A stretch of 64,000 bases of DNA from Bacillota bacterium (GCA_023415305.1 JAEZKZ010000036.1:159693-223692), one strand, 5' to 3'. Shown: positions 54,759 through 63,827, counted from the first letter of the stretch. Numbers and translations: made by a program. Notes: generated by a model not told the origin, from the letters alone.

Positions 54759-54804
54759 TTGCATTATGCACAGATTATTGCTAAAATATATTTGCATAAT
54801 GCAA
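54759..54804 (+). promoter_or_regulatory. Promoter with paired MarR operators
   Basis: TTGCATTATGCA (54759-54770) and TGCATAATGCAA (54793-54804) form a perfect 12-base inverted repeat, and each arm is itself near-palindromic. TTGCAT (54759-54764) and TAAAAT (54782-54787) are 17 bases apart and can serve as -35 and -10. One box thus covers the -35 and the other the start site. This is the classic layout for MarR autorepression. Confidence 0.7.
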
Positions 54805-54834
54805 TTAATTTAAGTCTATGGAGGCATCCAAATT

Positions 54835-55275
54835 GTGGTGAATATAGATCTTAACCAAAAACGAATCAATGAAATCCTCTTTCTCTTTTTGCAAAGCGTA
54901 TATCTATTTGAGAAAAGAGAAGCCTCTCTTTTCTCTGTGTCATGGGATGAAGTATATCTTCTTCAGCTCTTAGCACGAAAAAATCCCATGACAGTTACAG
55001 AATTGGCTAAGAAGTTAAAGGTGAAGAACTTTACTGTTAGCAGGATGATTACCCGCTTAGCTGACCAAAATCTTGTACTTCGGAAGCAGTCTACTGAGGA
55101 TCGCCGTCTGGTAGAAGTTTCCATAACCTCACAAGGACTAAGCAAAATTAACGAAATAGAAACCTTCAATTATAATACAATCCTTGCTAATATTAATACT
55201 ATAGGTAAAAATGAAGTACAAATACTAATGAACTCTATAGAAAATCTGGATATTTTACTAGGTCTAAAAGAATAG
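54835..55275 (+). CDS. MarR family transcriptional regulator
   Basis: This 146-residue MarR protein has a winged helix at about 45-105 (PMTVTELAKKLKVKNFTVSR and the wing TEDRRLVEVSIT). The start is one of two adjacent GTG codons behind GGAGG. It is the first gene of a three-gene unit with SDR and ADC-like genes and probably represses it through the paired boxes at 54759-54804. Members of the family respond to small aromatic or oxidising compounds. Confidence 0.9.
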   Translation: MVNIDLNQKRINEILFLFLQSVYLFEKREASLFSVSWDEVYLLQLLARKNPMTVTELAKKLKVKNFTVSRMITRLADQNLVLRKQSTEDRRLVEVSITSQGLSKINEIETFNYNTILANINTIGKNEVQILMNSIENLDILLGLKE

Positions 55276-55290
55276 AAGGGGTGAGAAAGG

Positions 55291-56058
55291 ATGAATTTGG
55301 AGAATAAGAATATTGTTGTTACCGGTGCCTCTTCCGGTATTGGTCTGGAACTTGTTATAGGCTTCCTATCCAAAGGATGCCGAGTGGTAGCCGCAGACAA
55401 ATTCATTAATAAAAACTCATTTGATCGAGAAGACCTCTACCAATTCCAATGTGATCTCTCTACTACCGAAGGAGTGGAAAGCCTATTTGAATATGCTCTA
55501 CAAAAGCTAGGCTCTATAGATGTTTTTGTTGCCAATGCAGGCTTTGCCTATTATGAAAAGCTGGCAGAAGCCAATTGGGAGCATATCTCCTCCATTTTCA
55601 ACATCAATTATAACTCAGTAGTCTACAGCGCTCAAAAAATGAAACAACTTAATGGCAGTAAACCTTTTAATTTTGTCGCCACGTCAAGTGGGATGGCCAT
55701 TCTTCCTTTACCCGGCTATGCCCTATACAGTAGCACCAAAGCAGCTCTTAAGTGCTTTGCCGAAGCTTACCGTTGGGAGTTGGATAAGGGGCAATATTTT
55801 CAGTTAGTCTTCCCCATTGCAACTAAAACCCAGTTCTTCAAAAATGCCGGAAACAGCCCTGTACCCTGGCCCGCTCAAAAAGCCCGGGTTGTGGCACAAA
55901 GTATACTCAAAGGTATCCGGAAAAATCGAAGGAGCATTCATCCTTCTAAATTATTTTATTCCCTTACTTTACTTAACAGGGTTTTTCCTATAGTTTTAAA
56001 GCTCTATTCCTATATTGAGTTTAAGAAATTTAAACAATGGTTAGCCAATAAAAAATAA
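55291..56058 (+). CDS. Short-chain dehydrogenase/reductase
   Basis: This 255-residue SDR has the nucleotide motif TGASSGIG (11-18), NAG near residue 88, a catalytic Ser in ATSSG and the YALYSSTK active-site motif (Tyr and Lys). The C-terminal 50 residues are rich in hydrophobic and basic residues and could touch membranes. It should reduce a ketone or oxidise an alcohol with NAD(P)H. It sits between MarR and ADC-like genes, 15 bases after MarR, so a keto-acid type substrate is plausible. Confidence 0.9.
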   Translation: MNLENKNIVVTGASSGIGLELVIGFLSKGCRVVAADKFINKNSFDREDLYQFQCDLSTTEGVESLFEYALQKLGSIDVFVANAGFAYYEKLAEANWEHISSIFNINYNSVVYSAQKMKQLNGSKPFNFVATSSGMAILPLPGYALYSSTKAALKCFAEAYRWELDKGQYFQLVFPIATKTQFFKNAGNSPVPWPAQKARVVAQSILKGIRKNRRSIHPSKLFYSLTLLNRVFPIVLKLYSYIEFKKFKQWLANKK

Positions 56059-56078
56059 ATTATTATAAGGAGGTCCTT

Positions 56079-56735
56079 ATGAAAGAAAACTATCCCGCTC
56101 CCTGGACCTTGACTGGGAAGGGCTACATTCTACTCTACAAATTCTCTAAACCCTTTGTAGAAGAAAAAACTAATTTACCTGAATTTTTGGAAGGTCAATT
56201 CGCTGGCGGCTTTGGAACCCTTATGCTGGTGGATTACAGCACCTCTAACGCTGGTCCCTATGGTGAATTGCTTTTAATTCCCGGCAAATTCAAGCATGAA
56301 GGCAAAAAGCTCAATACCATCAGCAAAATATATGTTTCCACCATGGCCAGTGTAGAAAATGGAAAGAGGAATTGGGGAATTCCTAAAGAGCTAGCTGACT
56401 TTTCCTTTCAAAGCACAGACCCTCATACCGAAAAAGTGTCCATTTTTTCAGGAGAAAATGCAATTGCTGAATTTACTCTAAAATCTGGTAAACTATCTTT
56501 TCCGGTCAACACTAAGTTCTTTCCCTTCCCCTTGGTTCAGTACCATGAGGGAAAGTATTATTATACCACCTTTCAGGGTAGCGGAACTGGCAAACTCGCC
56601 AAACTAAAGGATGTCCGCATTAATCCCCAACTCTTCCCTGATGTAAGCGGTTTTAAACCTCTTATTGCAATTAAAGTGGAACCCTTTAAAATTACCTTTC
56701 CTGTAGCAACAATTGCATCATCAGAGGATAAGTAA
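56079..56735 (+). CDS. Acetoacetate decarboxylase-like protein
   Basis: This 218-residue protein belongs to the acetoacetate decarboxylase (ADC) superfamily: GPYGELLLIPGKF near residue 60, and NGKRNWGIPKELADF near 100, which carries the lysine region used for Schiff-base formation in ADC. Several ADC-like members are decarboxylases or aldolase-dehydratases with other substrates, so true acetoacetate activity is uncertain. AAGGAGG precedes the ATG. A degraded copy of its 3' end lies at 5617-5706. It is the last gene of the MarR unit. Confidence 0.85.
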   Translation: MKENYPAPWTLTGKGYILLYKFSKPFVEEKTNLPEFLEGQFAGGFGTLMLVDYSTSNAGPYGELLLIPGKFKHEGKKLNTISKIYVSTMASVENGKRNWGIPKELADFSFQSTDPHTEKVSIFSGENAIAEFTLKSGKLSFPVNTKFFPFPLVQYHEGKYYYTTFQGSGTGKLAKLKDVRINPQLFPDVSGFKPLIAIKVEPFKITFPVATIASSEDK

Positions 56736-56788
56736 ATTTGCGGATAACTATCATTTTCCACACCGAAAGGTGAATCCTCTTTTCAATT

Positions 56789-56834
56789 CTTTTTATATAA
56801 TGGACCGATTACCAGTACGGTTGCGTTATCTATG
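56789..56834 (+). pseudogene. 46-base fragment of a second histidine kinase gene
   Basis: This stretch matches kinase codons for residues 41-55 (FLYNGPITSTVALSM) at 53721-53766 with about three mismatches in 46 bases. The differences inside the codons are synonymous. Nothing of the kinase is recognisable on either side. It must be the relic of a diverged second kinase copy, consistent with the duplicated response-regulator segment. Confidence 0.85.
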
Positions 56835-56836
56835 AT

Positions 56837-56882
56837 AAAAAGTCATGTGAAAGTGTCAATATATACACTACTCCATGACTTT
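56837..56882 (-). terminator. Terminator of the galE-nahK operon
   Basis: AAAAGTCATG pairs with CATGACTTTT, with an inner AGTGT/ACACT stem. On the minus strand it ends in a T run. It starts about 10 bases past the CBM9-like gene. Confidence 0.85.
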
Positions 56883-56890
56883 TAATTACA

Positions 56891-57517
56891 CTAATCAAAA
56901 ATTAATTCTCCAAATTTTTCAGGCAAATGAAAATTGTCTTCTCCGGTAGGAGACCAAGACATATATTCCTCTTTCTTATTCTTAGGCCTGTCAATTCTGT
57001 ATAAATTCATTAACCACTTATCGCCCTTTTGAGGCGGTATATTTTCAGCTGTAATGAATTCCGAAAAGGGTATTTCAAGCTCTACACTCCATATACCACT
57101 TAATTCATCACAAAAGACAGCTGATTTAACATTTCTGTCCACTCTTCCATAACCTATTTTATTTCCTTTAAGATCATTATGAATGCTATAATGCAATAAA
57201 GCATTTAACGGATTTACTTCAAGCTCCATATATGTTTTCATATCTCTATTGTCATCTATGAAAACTTCTACAACCTCTTCTTCATACAATTTGTCGTTAT
57301 AGCCTGTCATTGTAGCGTTTATATCATTATCGACACACCTGAAGCAAACATATAGATTTTTATCATTCCATAATAATTTTGCACTTGTTGCTTGCTGCGG
57401 CTTACCGCCCGTTCTATTGTCAACCAGTAAAATCTCTTTAGCTGACTTCCACTGCAGCTTATCAACATTTCCATCAAGTAACAAATCATCTTCAATTTTA
57501 ATACAATAATATTGCAT
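56891..57517 (-). CDS. CBM9-like carbohydrate-binding domain protein
   Basis: This 208-residue protein is a lone family 9-like carbohydrate-binding module: DGNVDKLQWKSAKEILLVD, then AKLLWNDKNLYVCFRCVDND and EVVEVFIDDNRD, which form the beta-sandwich and ligand face. It ends with WSVELEIPFSEF. It has no signal peptide and no enzyme domain. Such single-domain proteins are common in clostridial sugar loci, with unclear roles. It is the last gene of the galE operon, 52 bases after nahK. AAAGGG precedes the ATG. Confidence 0.78.
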   Translation of the reverse strand: MQYYCIKIEDDLLLDGNVDKLQWKSAKEILLVDNRTGGKPQQATSAKLLWNDKNLYVCFRCVDNDINATMTGYNDKLYEEEVVEVFIDDNRDMKTYMELEVNPLNALLHYSIHNDLKGNKIGYGRVDRNVKSAVFCDELSGIWSVELEIPFSEFITAENIPPQKGDKWLMNLYRIDRPKNKKEEYMSWSPTGEDNFHLPEKFGELIFD

Positions 57518-57569
57518 CCTATTTCCCTTTCTAAAACCGAGAGCTAAAGGCTCTTATTTTATTTGCACA

Positions 57570-58691
57570 TCATTTCGCTAACTTCCCTTTATTTACTATT
57601 TTTTGCATCTGTTCAAATTTATTTTCCATGTCGGCAACAAGCTTGAACTGAGTTCTGCAACGATCAAGATTGTGACCTTCTCTATGAATTTTAAAATAGG
57701 TATCACCCACAAGATAATCAGTTAAGAATCTTATACCACATTCATATGTCATTATTTTTGCTGAATGTGGCAAATGCAATAACTCCACATTAGTGAGGCT
57801 ATCTCCTGCAGCGCCGAGAAAGCCTTTGGTAAATTGTTCGAAAAGGCCAATGTCCATCCAAACCTTGGATAAATCCTTTTCATCCTCTGCTGCCGGATTG
57901 GTACCAAAACGAATAGCATCTCCAAAGTCATATAAGGCTAAGCCCGGCATAACTGTGTCCAGATCTATTACACAGATTCCCTCTCCTGTTTTATCATCTA
58001 TCATAACATTGTTAAACTTTGTGTCGTTATGGGTTACACGAAGAGGTAATTCTCCCTTTTCAAGCATACTTACTAACAGAACCGCTTCATCATATCTCTC
58101 TTGTGCAAAATTAATTTCTTGCTTTACATCCTTAGCACGATTCATAACATCTTTCTCTACTGCATTAATAAATGTATCGAACCGTACCTTTGTATTATGG
58201 AAATTTTGAATTGTCTCATATAATGAATCAGCAGGATAATCACTTAATAGTTTTTGAAAATTTCCGAAAGCCTTTCCAGCATTATAAAAATGGTCAGGCT
58301 TCTCAACAACTTGGTACGTCTGAGCTCCTTCTATAAATACATATACTCTCCAATAATCCCCATCGTCACTTTTGTAGAAGCTTTTTCCATCGACAGTAGG
58401 AATCAGATTTAATGTTTCTCTCTCCGGATTTCCACCGTTATCAATTATTTTTTTACGTAAAAAAGTTGTTACTGATTGAATATTTTCCATTAGCTTTTCA
58501 GGATTCATGAACACTCGATTGTTTACTCTTTGCAGTATAAAGCGTTTCATTTCACCATCTGGCATTATAAAATATATTGCATAGGTGTCATTGATATGTC
58601 CAAAGCCATAAGACTCGCTTTTAACAAAGCTACCTCCTAAAGCAAAGTTCTTAACAATATCTTCAAAATTATAATTAATATTAGCGTTCAT
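57570..58691 (-). CDS. nahK: N-acetylhexosamine 1-kinase (phosphotransferase family)
   Basis: This 373-residue kinase of the APH/choline-kinase fold has the catalytic motif HNDTKFNN (His221 and Asp223) and the metal-binding IDLDT (about 242-246). Length and context match NahK (LnpB), which phosphorylates GlcNAc or GalNAc at C1 using ATP. Its ATG at 58691 overlaps the nucleotidyltransferase stop by 11 bases, with GGGAGGG upstream, so translation is coupled. It would salvage the hexosamine released by the GH112 phosphorylase 50 kb away. Confidence 0.87.
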   Translation of the reverse strand: MNANINYNFEDIVKNFALGGSFVKSESYGFGHINDTYAIYFIMPDGEMKRFILQRVNNRVFMNPEKLMENIQSVTTFLRKKIIDNGGNPERETLNLIPTVDGKSFYKSDDGDYWRVYVFIEGAQTYQVVEKPDHFYNAGKAFGNFQKLLSDYPADSLYETIQNFHNTKVRFDTFINAVEKDVMNRAKDVKQEINFAQERYDEAVLLVSMLEKGELPLRVTHNDTKFNNVMIDDKTGEGICVIDLDTVMPGLALYDFGDAIRFGTNPAAEDEKDLSKVWMDIGLFEQFTKGFLGAAGDSLTNVELLHLPHSAKIMTYECGIRFLTDYLVGDTYFKIHREGHNLDRCRTQFKLVADMENKFEQMQKIVNKGKLAK

Positions 58692-59613
58692 TGATTCCCT
58701 CCCATAATTTTTCCGGGTATACACCCTGTTCTATAAAACCACATATAGCATTCTTTACTAATGGTTTATCTTCCTGATAAGTAACCCCATACCATCTTTC
58801 TTTTGAAGGCAGGACCTTTACTTTTGCCTTATTTTCTGAAAGAAGCCTGTCAACAACCTCAGGTAAAAAGTACTCTGCTTTTTGCAGATTGCTGCTATTT
58901 ACACGAATAAAGTCATTAAACCTCGCTTCAAGTTCTCCGAAAATACTTGGAGTGAATCCCCAGGTATTCATAGAAACAATACTATTTTTTTGAATTTCAA
59001 CCCAATTTTGACCATCATCAGAATACTTAGCTTTATCTCCGAATTTCTTAATATTCGTCCTTTCGTGTATTTCATGAAGATACCCTTCTGAATCTACATT
59101 ACAAACGCCTCGTGCTACATGTCCATGATCAGATAGAGTGTTTTCAAGAATAAATCCCACCATGCTGTACCTATACATTCCCTGATCATCAGCTCCGGAA
59201 ATTAAATAATCATAAAGCAGTTTAAACGTTGATGCACCATAAAAGTCATCTGCATTAATAACGGCAAATGGTGTATCTACAGCATTTCGGCAGCTTAACA
59301 CCGCATGACCCGTCCCCCAGGGTTTTACTCTGCCTTCAGGCACCTGGATGCCCCATGGAATATCGCCATTTTTTTGGAATACATACTCTGTAGCTACCAA
59401 CTTTTCTATTCTATTACCTATTCTCTCCTTGAAAACTTCCTGAAAATCTTCCTTTATAACAAACACTATTTTCCCAAAACCGGCTTTAAGTGCATCATAA
59501 ATAGAATAATCCATTATTATTTCTCCATTTGGTCCGACTGGGTCGATCTGCTTTAATCCACCATACCTACTTCCCAATCCAGCCGCCATTATAACAAGTG
59601 TCGGTTTAATCAT
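58681..59613 (-). CDS. Sugar nucleotidyltransferase (LnpC-like)
   Basis: This 310-residue nucleotidyltransferase has the N-terminal signature MAAGLGSRYGGLKQIDPVG, the metal-binding Asp in INADDFYG and WGFTPSIFGELE. It should join a hexose- or hexosamine-1-phosphate to a nucleotide. In the lacto-N-biose pathway this step makes UDP-GalNAc/GlcNAc or UDP-Gal and is often done by a broad UTP-hexose-1-phosphate uridylyltransferase. It lies between galE and nahK, which supports that role. AAGGAGG precedes the ATG, 18 bases after galE. Confidence 0.82.
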   Translation of the reverse strand: MIKPTLVIMAAGLGSRYGGLKQIDPVGPNGEIIMDYSIYDALKAGFGKIVFVIKEDFQEVFKERIGNRIEKLVATEYVFQKNGDIPWGIQVPEGRVKPWGTGHAVLSCRNAVDTPFAVINADDFYGASTFKLLYDYLISGADDQGMYRYSMVGFILENTLSDHGHVARGVCNVDSEGYLHEIHERTNIKKFGDKAKYSDDGQNWVEIQKNSIVSMNTWGFTPSIFGELEARFNDFIRVNSSNLQKAEYFLPEVVDRLLSENKAKVKVLPSKERWYGVTYQEDKPLVKNAICGFIEQGVYPEKLWEGINER

Positions 59614-59631
59614 AGTATTTATTATTCCTCC

Positions 59632-60645
59632 TTATTCTTCATATCCATTAGGGTTCCCATTCTGCCAATTCCACGAATCCTTGCACATCTCTTCTAGCCC
59701 TTTTTCTGCACACCAGCCCAGTTCGGTCTTTGCCTTTGATGGGTCAGCGTAACATGCAGCTATATCTCCAGGTCTTCTCGCCACAATTTCATACGGTATC
59801 TCTCTTCCTGAAGTTTTTGAAAAAGCCTCCACAACTTCTAAAACAGTGTAGCCTATTCCAGTACCCAAATTATAGGTTACAACACCAGGATTGCTCCTTA
59901 GTTTTTCCAAAGCCTTCAGATGTCCCAATACCAAATCAACAACATGTATATAGTCTCTGACACCTGTTCCATCAGCTGTAGGATAATCATTCCCGTAAAC
60001 ACTCAGCTTATCACGCTTGCCAATTGCAACCTGAGCAATGTATGGCACTAGATTATTGGGGATACCCTTCGGGTCCTCTCCAATTCTGCCACTTGCATGA
60101 GCTCCTATTGGGTTAAAATACCGTAGTATAGCTATATTCCAGTTATTATCCGCGATATACAAATCCCTCAACATTTCTTCTATCATTAATTTTGTTCGTC
60201 CATAAGGATTAGTAGCTGATAGCGGAAATTCTTCTTCGATAGGAACTGTATGGGGATTTCCGTAAACTGTTGCAGATGAACTGAAAACAAGATTTTTAAC
60301 ACCGTATTTATTCATTACTTCACATAAAACCAGCGTGCCTGTAATGTTGTTATTATAATATCTAATTGGTTGTGACACAGACTCTCCTACAGCTTTTAGT
60401 CCTGCAAAATGCATTACTGCATCAATTTTTTCTTTATTGAATATCTCTTCAAGTGCGTCCCAATTAAGTAGTTCTTCTTTATAAAACTTAATTGACTTTC
60501 CTGTAATTTCCTCAACTCTTTTTAAGGCTTCTTCATTACTATTACTAAGATTATCAATAACGACAACCTCAAATCCTGAATTCAAAAGTTCTACACAGGC
60601 GTGACTTCCAATGTAGCCCGCTCCGCCAGTTACTAAAATGGACAT
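59632..60645 (-). CDS. galE: UDP-glucose/UDP-N-acetylglucosamine 4-epimerase
   Basis: This 337-residue GalE has the NAD motif GGAGYIGSH (7-15), Ser124 in FSSSATVYG, and Tyr148 and Lys152 in NPYGRTK as catalytic residues. It interconverts UDP-galactose/UDP-glucose and perhaps the N-acetylated pair. It is the first gene of the galE-nucleotidyltransferase-nahK-CBM9 operon. CGGAGGC precedes the ATG. It is divergent from an AraC regulator 160 bases away. Confidence 0.95.
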   Translation of the reverse strand: MSILVTGGAGYIGSHACVELLNSGFEVVVIDNLSNSNEEALKRVEEITGKSIKFYKEELLNWDALEEIFNKEKIDAVMHFAGLKAVGESVSQPIRYYNNNITGTLVLCEVMNKYGVKNLVFSSSATVYGNPHTVPIEEEFPLSATNPYGRTKLMIEEMLRDLYIADNNWNIAILRYFNPIGAHASGRIGEDPKGIPNNLVPYIAQVAIGKRDKLSVYGNDYPTADGTGVRDYIHVVDLVLGHLKALEKLRSNPGVVTYNLGTGIGYTVLEVVEAFSKTSGREIPYEIVARRPGDIAACYADPSKAKTELGWCAEKGLEEMCKDSWNWQNGNPNGYEE

Positions 60646-60805
60646 ATTATTCTGCCTCCGATTGATTTACTTTTCTTTATCTTATGTTAATCCTTTTGCA
60701 TAATTATTTATTTATCAATAAAGTCAATTTATTTAGACTTTTGGACTACAAAAACCCTCCCAAACTTACTATAATATACTTAACTCCAACTGCTGAGAGG
60801 TTACC

Positions 60806-61699
60806 ATGGATTACAAATCAACCCTTTTAAAAGAGGAAATAGTCATTAAAAAAATTGTTTCTGTACATTACTTTGAATATGCCAAGGATTATGTTTTCGA
60901 GGGTGAAAAGCATGACTTTTGGGAATTTCTATACGTTGATAAGGGAGAAGTCGAGGTTATGGCAGGCTCCCTCGGATTTAAATTGAAGCAGGGCGAAATT
61001 ATATTTCATAAGCCCAATGAATTTCATAATGTATGGGCTAACGGCAAAGTCGCTCCCAACCTTATTGTTTTGTCGTTCGAGTGTAAGTCCCCCGCAATAA
61101 AGTACTATGAAAATAAAATACTCACAATAAGTGATTTTGAAAAAAACTTGCTTGTTCAAATCATCAATGAAGCTAAAGAAGCTTTTACTTCTGAACTTGA
61201 TATTACCTATCTCAAGAAATTAGAAAAGAGACAAGAATCACTTTTCGGCTGTGAACATCTAATTAAAATATATCTTGAGCAGTTATTGATAAGCATGATT
61301 CGTAAAGGAAACAGTGTAAATAGTAACAGCAGACTCTCAACCGCTACCAAAGAGAGATCTGACACCGATTTACTTCAAAGAATTATAAATTATCTTAATG
61401 AAAACGTTACAAAAAACATTTCCTTTGACGATGTATGCCGGTTTTCCAACCTTAGCAGGACAAGCTTGAAAGTCTTATTCAAGGATAAAAAGGGTACAGG
61501 CGTAATAGAATACTTTAAAAAGCTTAAAATCGAAGAAGCAAAAAAAATGATCCGTGAAGGTCAATATAATTTTACACAAATTTCAGAGATTTTGGGCTAC
61601 GCATCTATCCATTACTTTTCAAGACACTTTAAAAATGTCACTGGTATGACTCCGTCAGAGTATGTGATATCGGTTAAGTCTAAAGCTTCTAAACTTTAA
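60806..61699 (+). CDS. AraC family transcriptional regulator
   Basis: This 297-residue regulator has an N-terminal cupin domain (FWEFLYVDKGEVEVMAGS and LKQGEIIFHKPNEFH) and a C-terminal AraC double helix-turn-helix (LSRTSLKVLFKDKKGTGVIE and SIHYFSRHFKNVTGMTPSEY). GAGAGG precedes the ATG; a TATAAT lies at 60770-60775. It is divergent from the galE operon and is the likely regulator. Terminator hairpins follow the stop. Confidence 0.9.
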   Translation: MDYKSTLLKEEIVIKKIVSVHYFEYAKDYVFEGEKHDFWEFLYVDKGEVEVMAGSLGFKLKQGEIIFHKPNEFHNVWANGKVAPNLIVLSFECKSPAIKYYENKILTISDFEKNLLVQIINEAKEAFTSELDITYLKKLEKRQESLFGCEHLIKIYLEQLLISMIRKGNSVNSNSRLSTATKERSDTDLLQRIINYLNENVTKNISFDDVCRFSNLSRTSLKVLFKDKKGTGVIEYFKKLKIEEAKKMIREGQYNFTQISEILGYASIHYFSRHFKNVTGMTPSEYVISVKSKASKL

Positions 61700-61716
61700 G
61701 CCTTTTGCTGCTAAGA

Positions 61717-61772
61717 GTTCGCCCATGCTGGGCGAACTAGAAAAACCGTAGCTGTTTCAGTTACAGCTACGG
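61717..61772. terminator. Two terminator hairpins between convergent genes
   Basis: GTTCGCCC/GGGCGAAC (61717-61737) and CCGTAGCTG/CAGCTACGG (61746-61772) are perfect stems in tandem between the AraC and ABC-F genes. T tails are modest, so the two may act together on both strands. Confidence 0.78.
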
Positions 61773-61828
61773 CTAGAGTATTTTCTAATTATTAGGTTTA
61801 ACCCTTATTCTTTTTCATAATTATTAAA

Positions 61829-63772
61829 CTAATAACAGTATTTCTCCCATTCTTCCATTAAGATATATATCCTATTATCAATATCATTTAATTCAACAAG
61901 GATGTCATTTAACTTATTATAGTCCGTTTCAGTGTCAAGCTTTTTATTGCACTCTTTTTTCATTATTTCAAGTTCTTCGATTTCCGCTTCAATCCGCATT
62001 GCATTAAAGTTATCATTCTTAGTTTTTTTATCCTTTATATTAGTCTTATCCGCCCTGTACTCATTTTTACCATTAAAATTCTTTCGTTGCTTACTTACTT
62101 TTTCATTATCAGCAGTTTTTTCTTTTAAAAAGCTCTGTTCTTTTCTTTTCAACTCATTGTAATAAGCATATCCGCCTTTATAATCATATATTCTACCGTT
62201 TTTAAATTCCAATATTCTTTCTGCAAATTTATTTATAAAATACCTGTCATGAGATACAAAAATCAAAGTCCCATCAAATTCTTCTATAGCATTTTCAAGC
62301 CATTCCCTTGCTTTAAAATCAAGATGGTTTGTTGGTTCATCAAGAAGAAGCAAATTAACATTTTTCTGCATCAAAATACAAATTTTGAGCCTGATTTTTT
62401 CTCCACCCGATATATTACATACAGCTTTATAAAACTCATCCTTACAGAATTTGAATTTTATTAAAAGTGGTATCGCCATATCCTCGGCAATTTTCAACTC
62501 ACGCTTTACAGTCTCAATTATGCTTAACTCTTCCTTTTCAAATTTAATATGTTGGGGAAGATATGCCGCAGTTACGCTGTCTCCGAGTTTAGCAGTGCCC
62601 TCATCCGGGTTTATTTCATTAATAAGGATTTTCAAAATAGTAGATTTACCCGTACCATTATCACCTATGATTCCAACAGCTTCACCCTTTTTTATAACAA
62701 GGCTTTCGTTGTTTAATATACACTTGCTGCCATAGATTTTTGATACATTTCTTAAAACTGCCACATCCTGACTAGAAAATTTACTTGCAGAAAAACTGCC
62801 TTCTAGTTTTTGCTCTTCTTCCCTTTTTAGTGCTCTTTTATGCTCATTTGCTTCTTCCTGGAGCTTTAATGCGGCTGCGTGCAAAACCCCTGCACTCTCT
62901 CTGCTGCCTTTTTTACCGCTCGCTTTTTCTCCCCAGTCATGCAGCATTTTCACAGTTGCCTCTATTTTTCTTATCTTTTGCTTTTTGAGTGCAGTTTCAT
63001 GTTCTTTAATTCTTAATATATCTGTCTTTTCTCTCTGATAATACGTATAATTCCCCTTAAACATTCTGGCTTTGCCATCTTCTATTTCAATTATTTTTGA
63101 TACTACATTATCAAGGAAATATCTATCGTGTGAAACAATTAATATTGTTCCTTTATATTCTTTTATATAGCCCTCTAACCATTCAATTGAGGTTAAATCG
63201 AGGTGGTTGGTGGGTTCATCAAGAAGAAGCACTTCAGGTTCTCTTAGAATTGCTTTTGCTAATAAAACCCTGGTCTTTTCTCCTCCCGATAGGTTATTAA
63301 AATTCTTTTTAAGGTTTTCTTCATTAATATTGAGACCAGTACAAACCCTGAAAATCTTATTCTCTATTTCATATCCGCCAGAATGCTCAAACCTTTCCTG
63401 ATACTCGCCATACTTAGCCAATAAATTGGGTTCTATTGTCCCGCTTACCATCAGCTCTTCGATTATTGACATTTTTTCCTTTATTTCTAAAACTTTATCA
63501 AAAGCAAGGTTTACTGCATCTATGGCTGTCATATCAATTGAAACATCTGGAATTTGTTCTACAAAGCCAAATCTTGTATTCTTCTCTATAAAAAGGTCTC
63601 CTTTGTCCTGGACTACATTTCCTGCCAAAACATTAAATAGAGTTGTTTTTCCGCTTCCGTTACTGCCTACAAAAGCTACCTTCTCGCCTTTATTGATTTC
63701 CAAGCTGATTCCTTTTAACACGTGATTTGAGCCATGGTACACTTCTATATCTTTCATTTCAATCAAGTTCAT
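61829..63772 (-). CDS. ABC-F family ATPase (possible ribosome protection protein)
   Basis: This 647-residue soluble protein has two ABC domains: Walker A GSNGSGKTT and signature NLSGGEKTR in the first, GDNGTGKST and ISGGEKIR in the second, each with LLLDEPTNHLD. A charged linker of about 80 residues joins them, and the C-terminal tail is rich in Lys and Glu, probably coiled coil. No membrane segment is present. ABC-F proteins act on the ribosome, as translation factors or as antibiotic resistance factors. AAGGAGGAG precedes the ATG, and a leader capable of pairing with this site suggests inducible expression. Confidence 0.85.
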   Translation of the reverse strand: MNLIEMKDIEVYHGSNHVLKGISLEINKGEKVAFVGSNGSGKTTLFNVLAGNVVQDKGDLFIEKNTRFGFVEQIPDVSIDMTAIDAVNLAFDKVLEIKEKMSIIEELMVSGTIEPNLLAKYGEYQERFEHSGGYEIENKIFRVCTGLNINEENLKKNFNNLSGGEKTRVLLAKAILREPEVLLLDEPTNHLDLTSIEWLEGYIKEYKGTILIVSHDRYFLDNVVSKIIEIEDGKARMFKGNYTYYQREKTDILRIKEHETALKKQKIRKIEATVKMLHDWGEKASGKKGSRESAGVLHAAALKLQEEANEHKRALKREEEQKLEGSFSASKFSSQDVAVLRNVSKIYGSKCILNNESLVIKKGEAVGIIGDNGTGKSTILKILINEINPDEGTAKLGDSVTAAYLPQHIKFEKEELSIIETVKRELKIAEDMAIPLLIKFKFCKDEFYKAVCNISGGEKIRLKICILMQKNVNLLLLDEPTNHLDFKAREWLENAIEEFDGTLIFVSHDRYFINKFAERILEFKNGRIYDYKGGYAYYNELKRKEQSFLKEKTADNEKVSKQRKNFNGKNEYRADKTNIKDKKTKNDNFNAMRIEAEIEELEIMKKECNKKLDTETDYNKLNDILVELNDIDNRIYILMEEWEKYCY

Positions 63773-63827
63773 AAATTCTCCTCCTTTAAAATGAGATACA
63801 ACATCTCCTGGAGAATTTCTCGCTCAT
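63773..63827 (-). promoter_or_regulatory. Leader with short ORF and RBS-pairing segment (candidate attenuator)
   Basis: Reading the minus strand, an ATG at 63827 opens a 13-codon ORF (MSEKFSRRCCISF, stop at 63786) ending just before the ABC-F ribosome site. Inside it AAATTCTCC (63818-63810) is perfectly complementary to GGAGAATTT (63781-63773), which overlaps the ribosome site and reaches the start codon. GAGAT/ATCTC offers a competing hairpin. The leader ORF has no good ribosome site of its own, which weakens the case. Confidence 0.5.
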
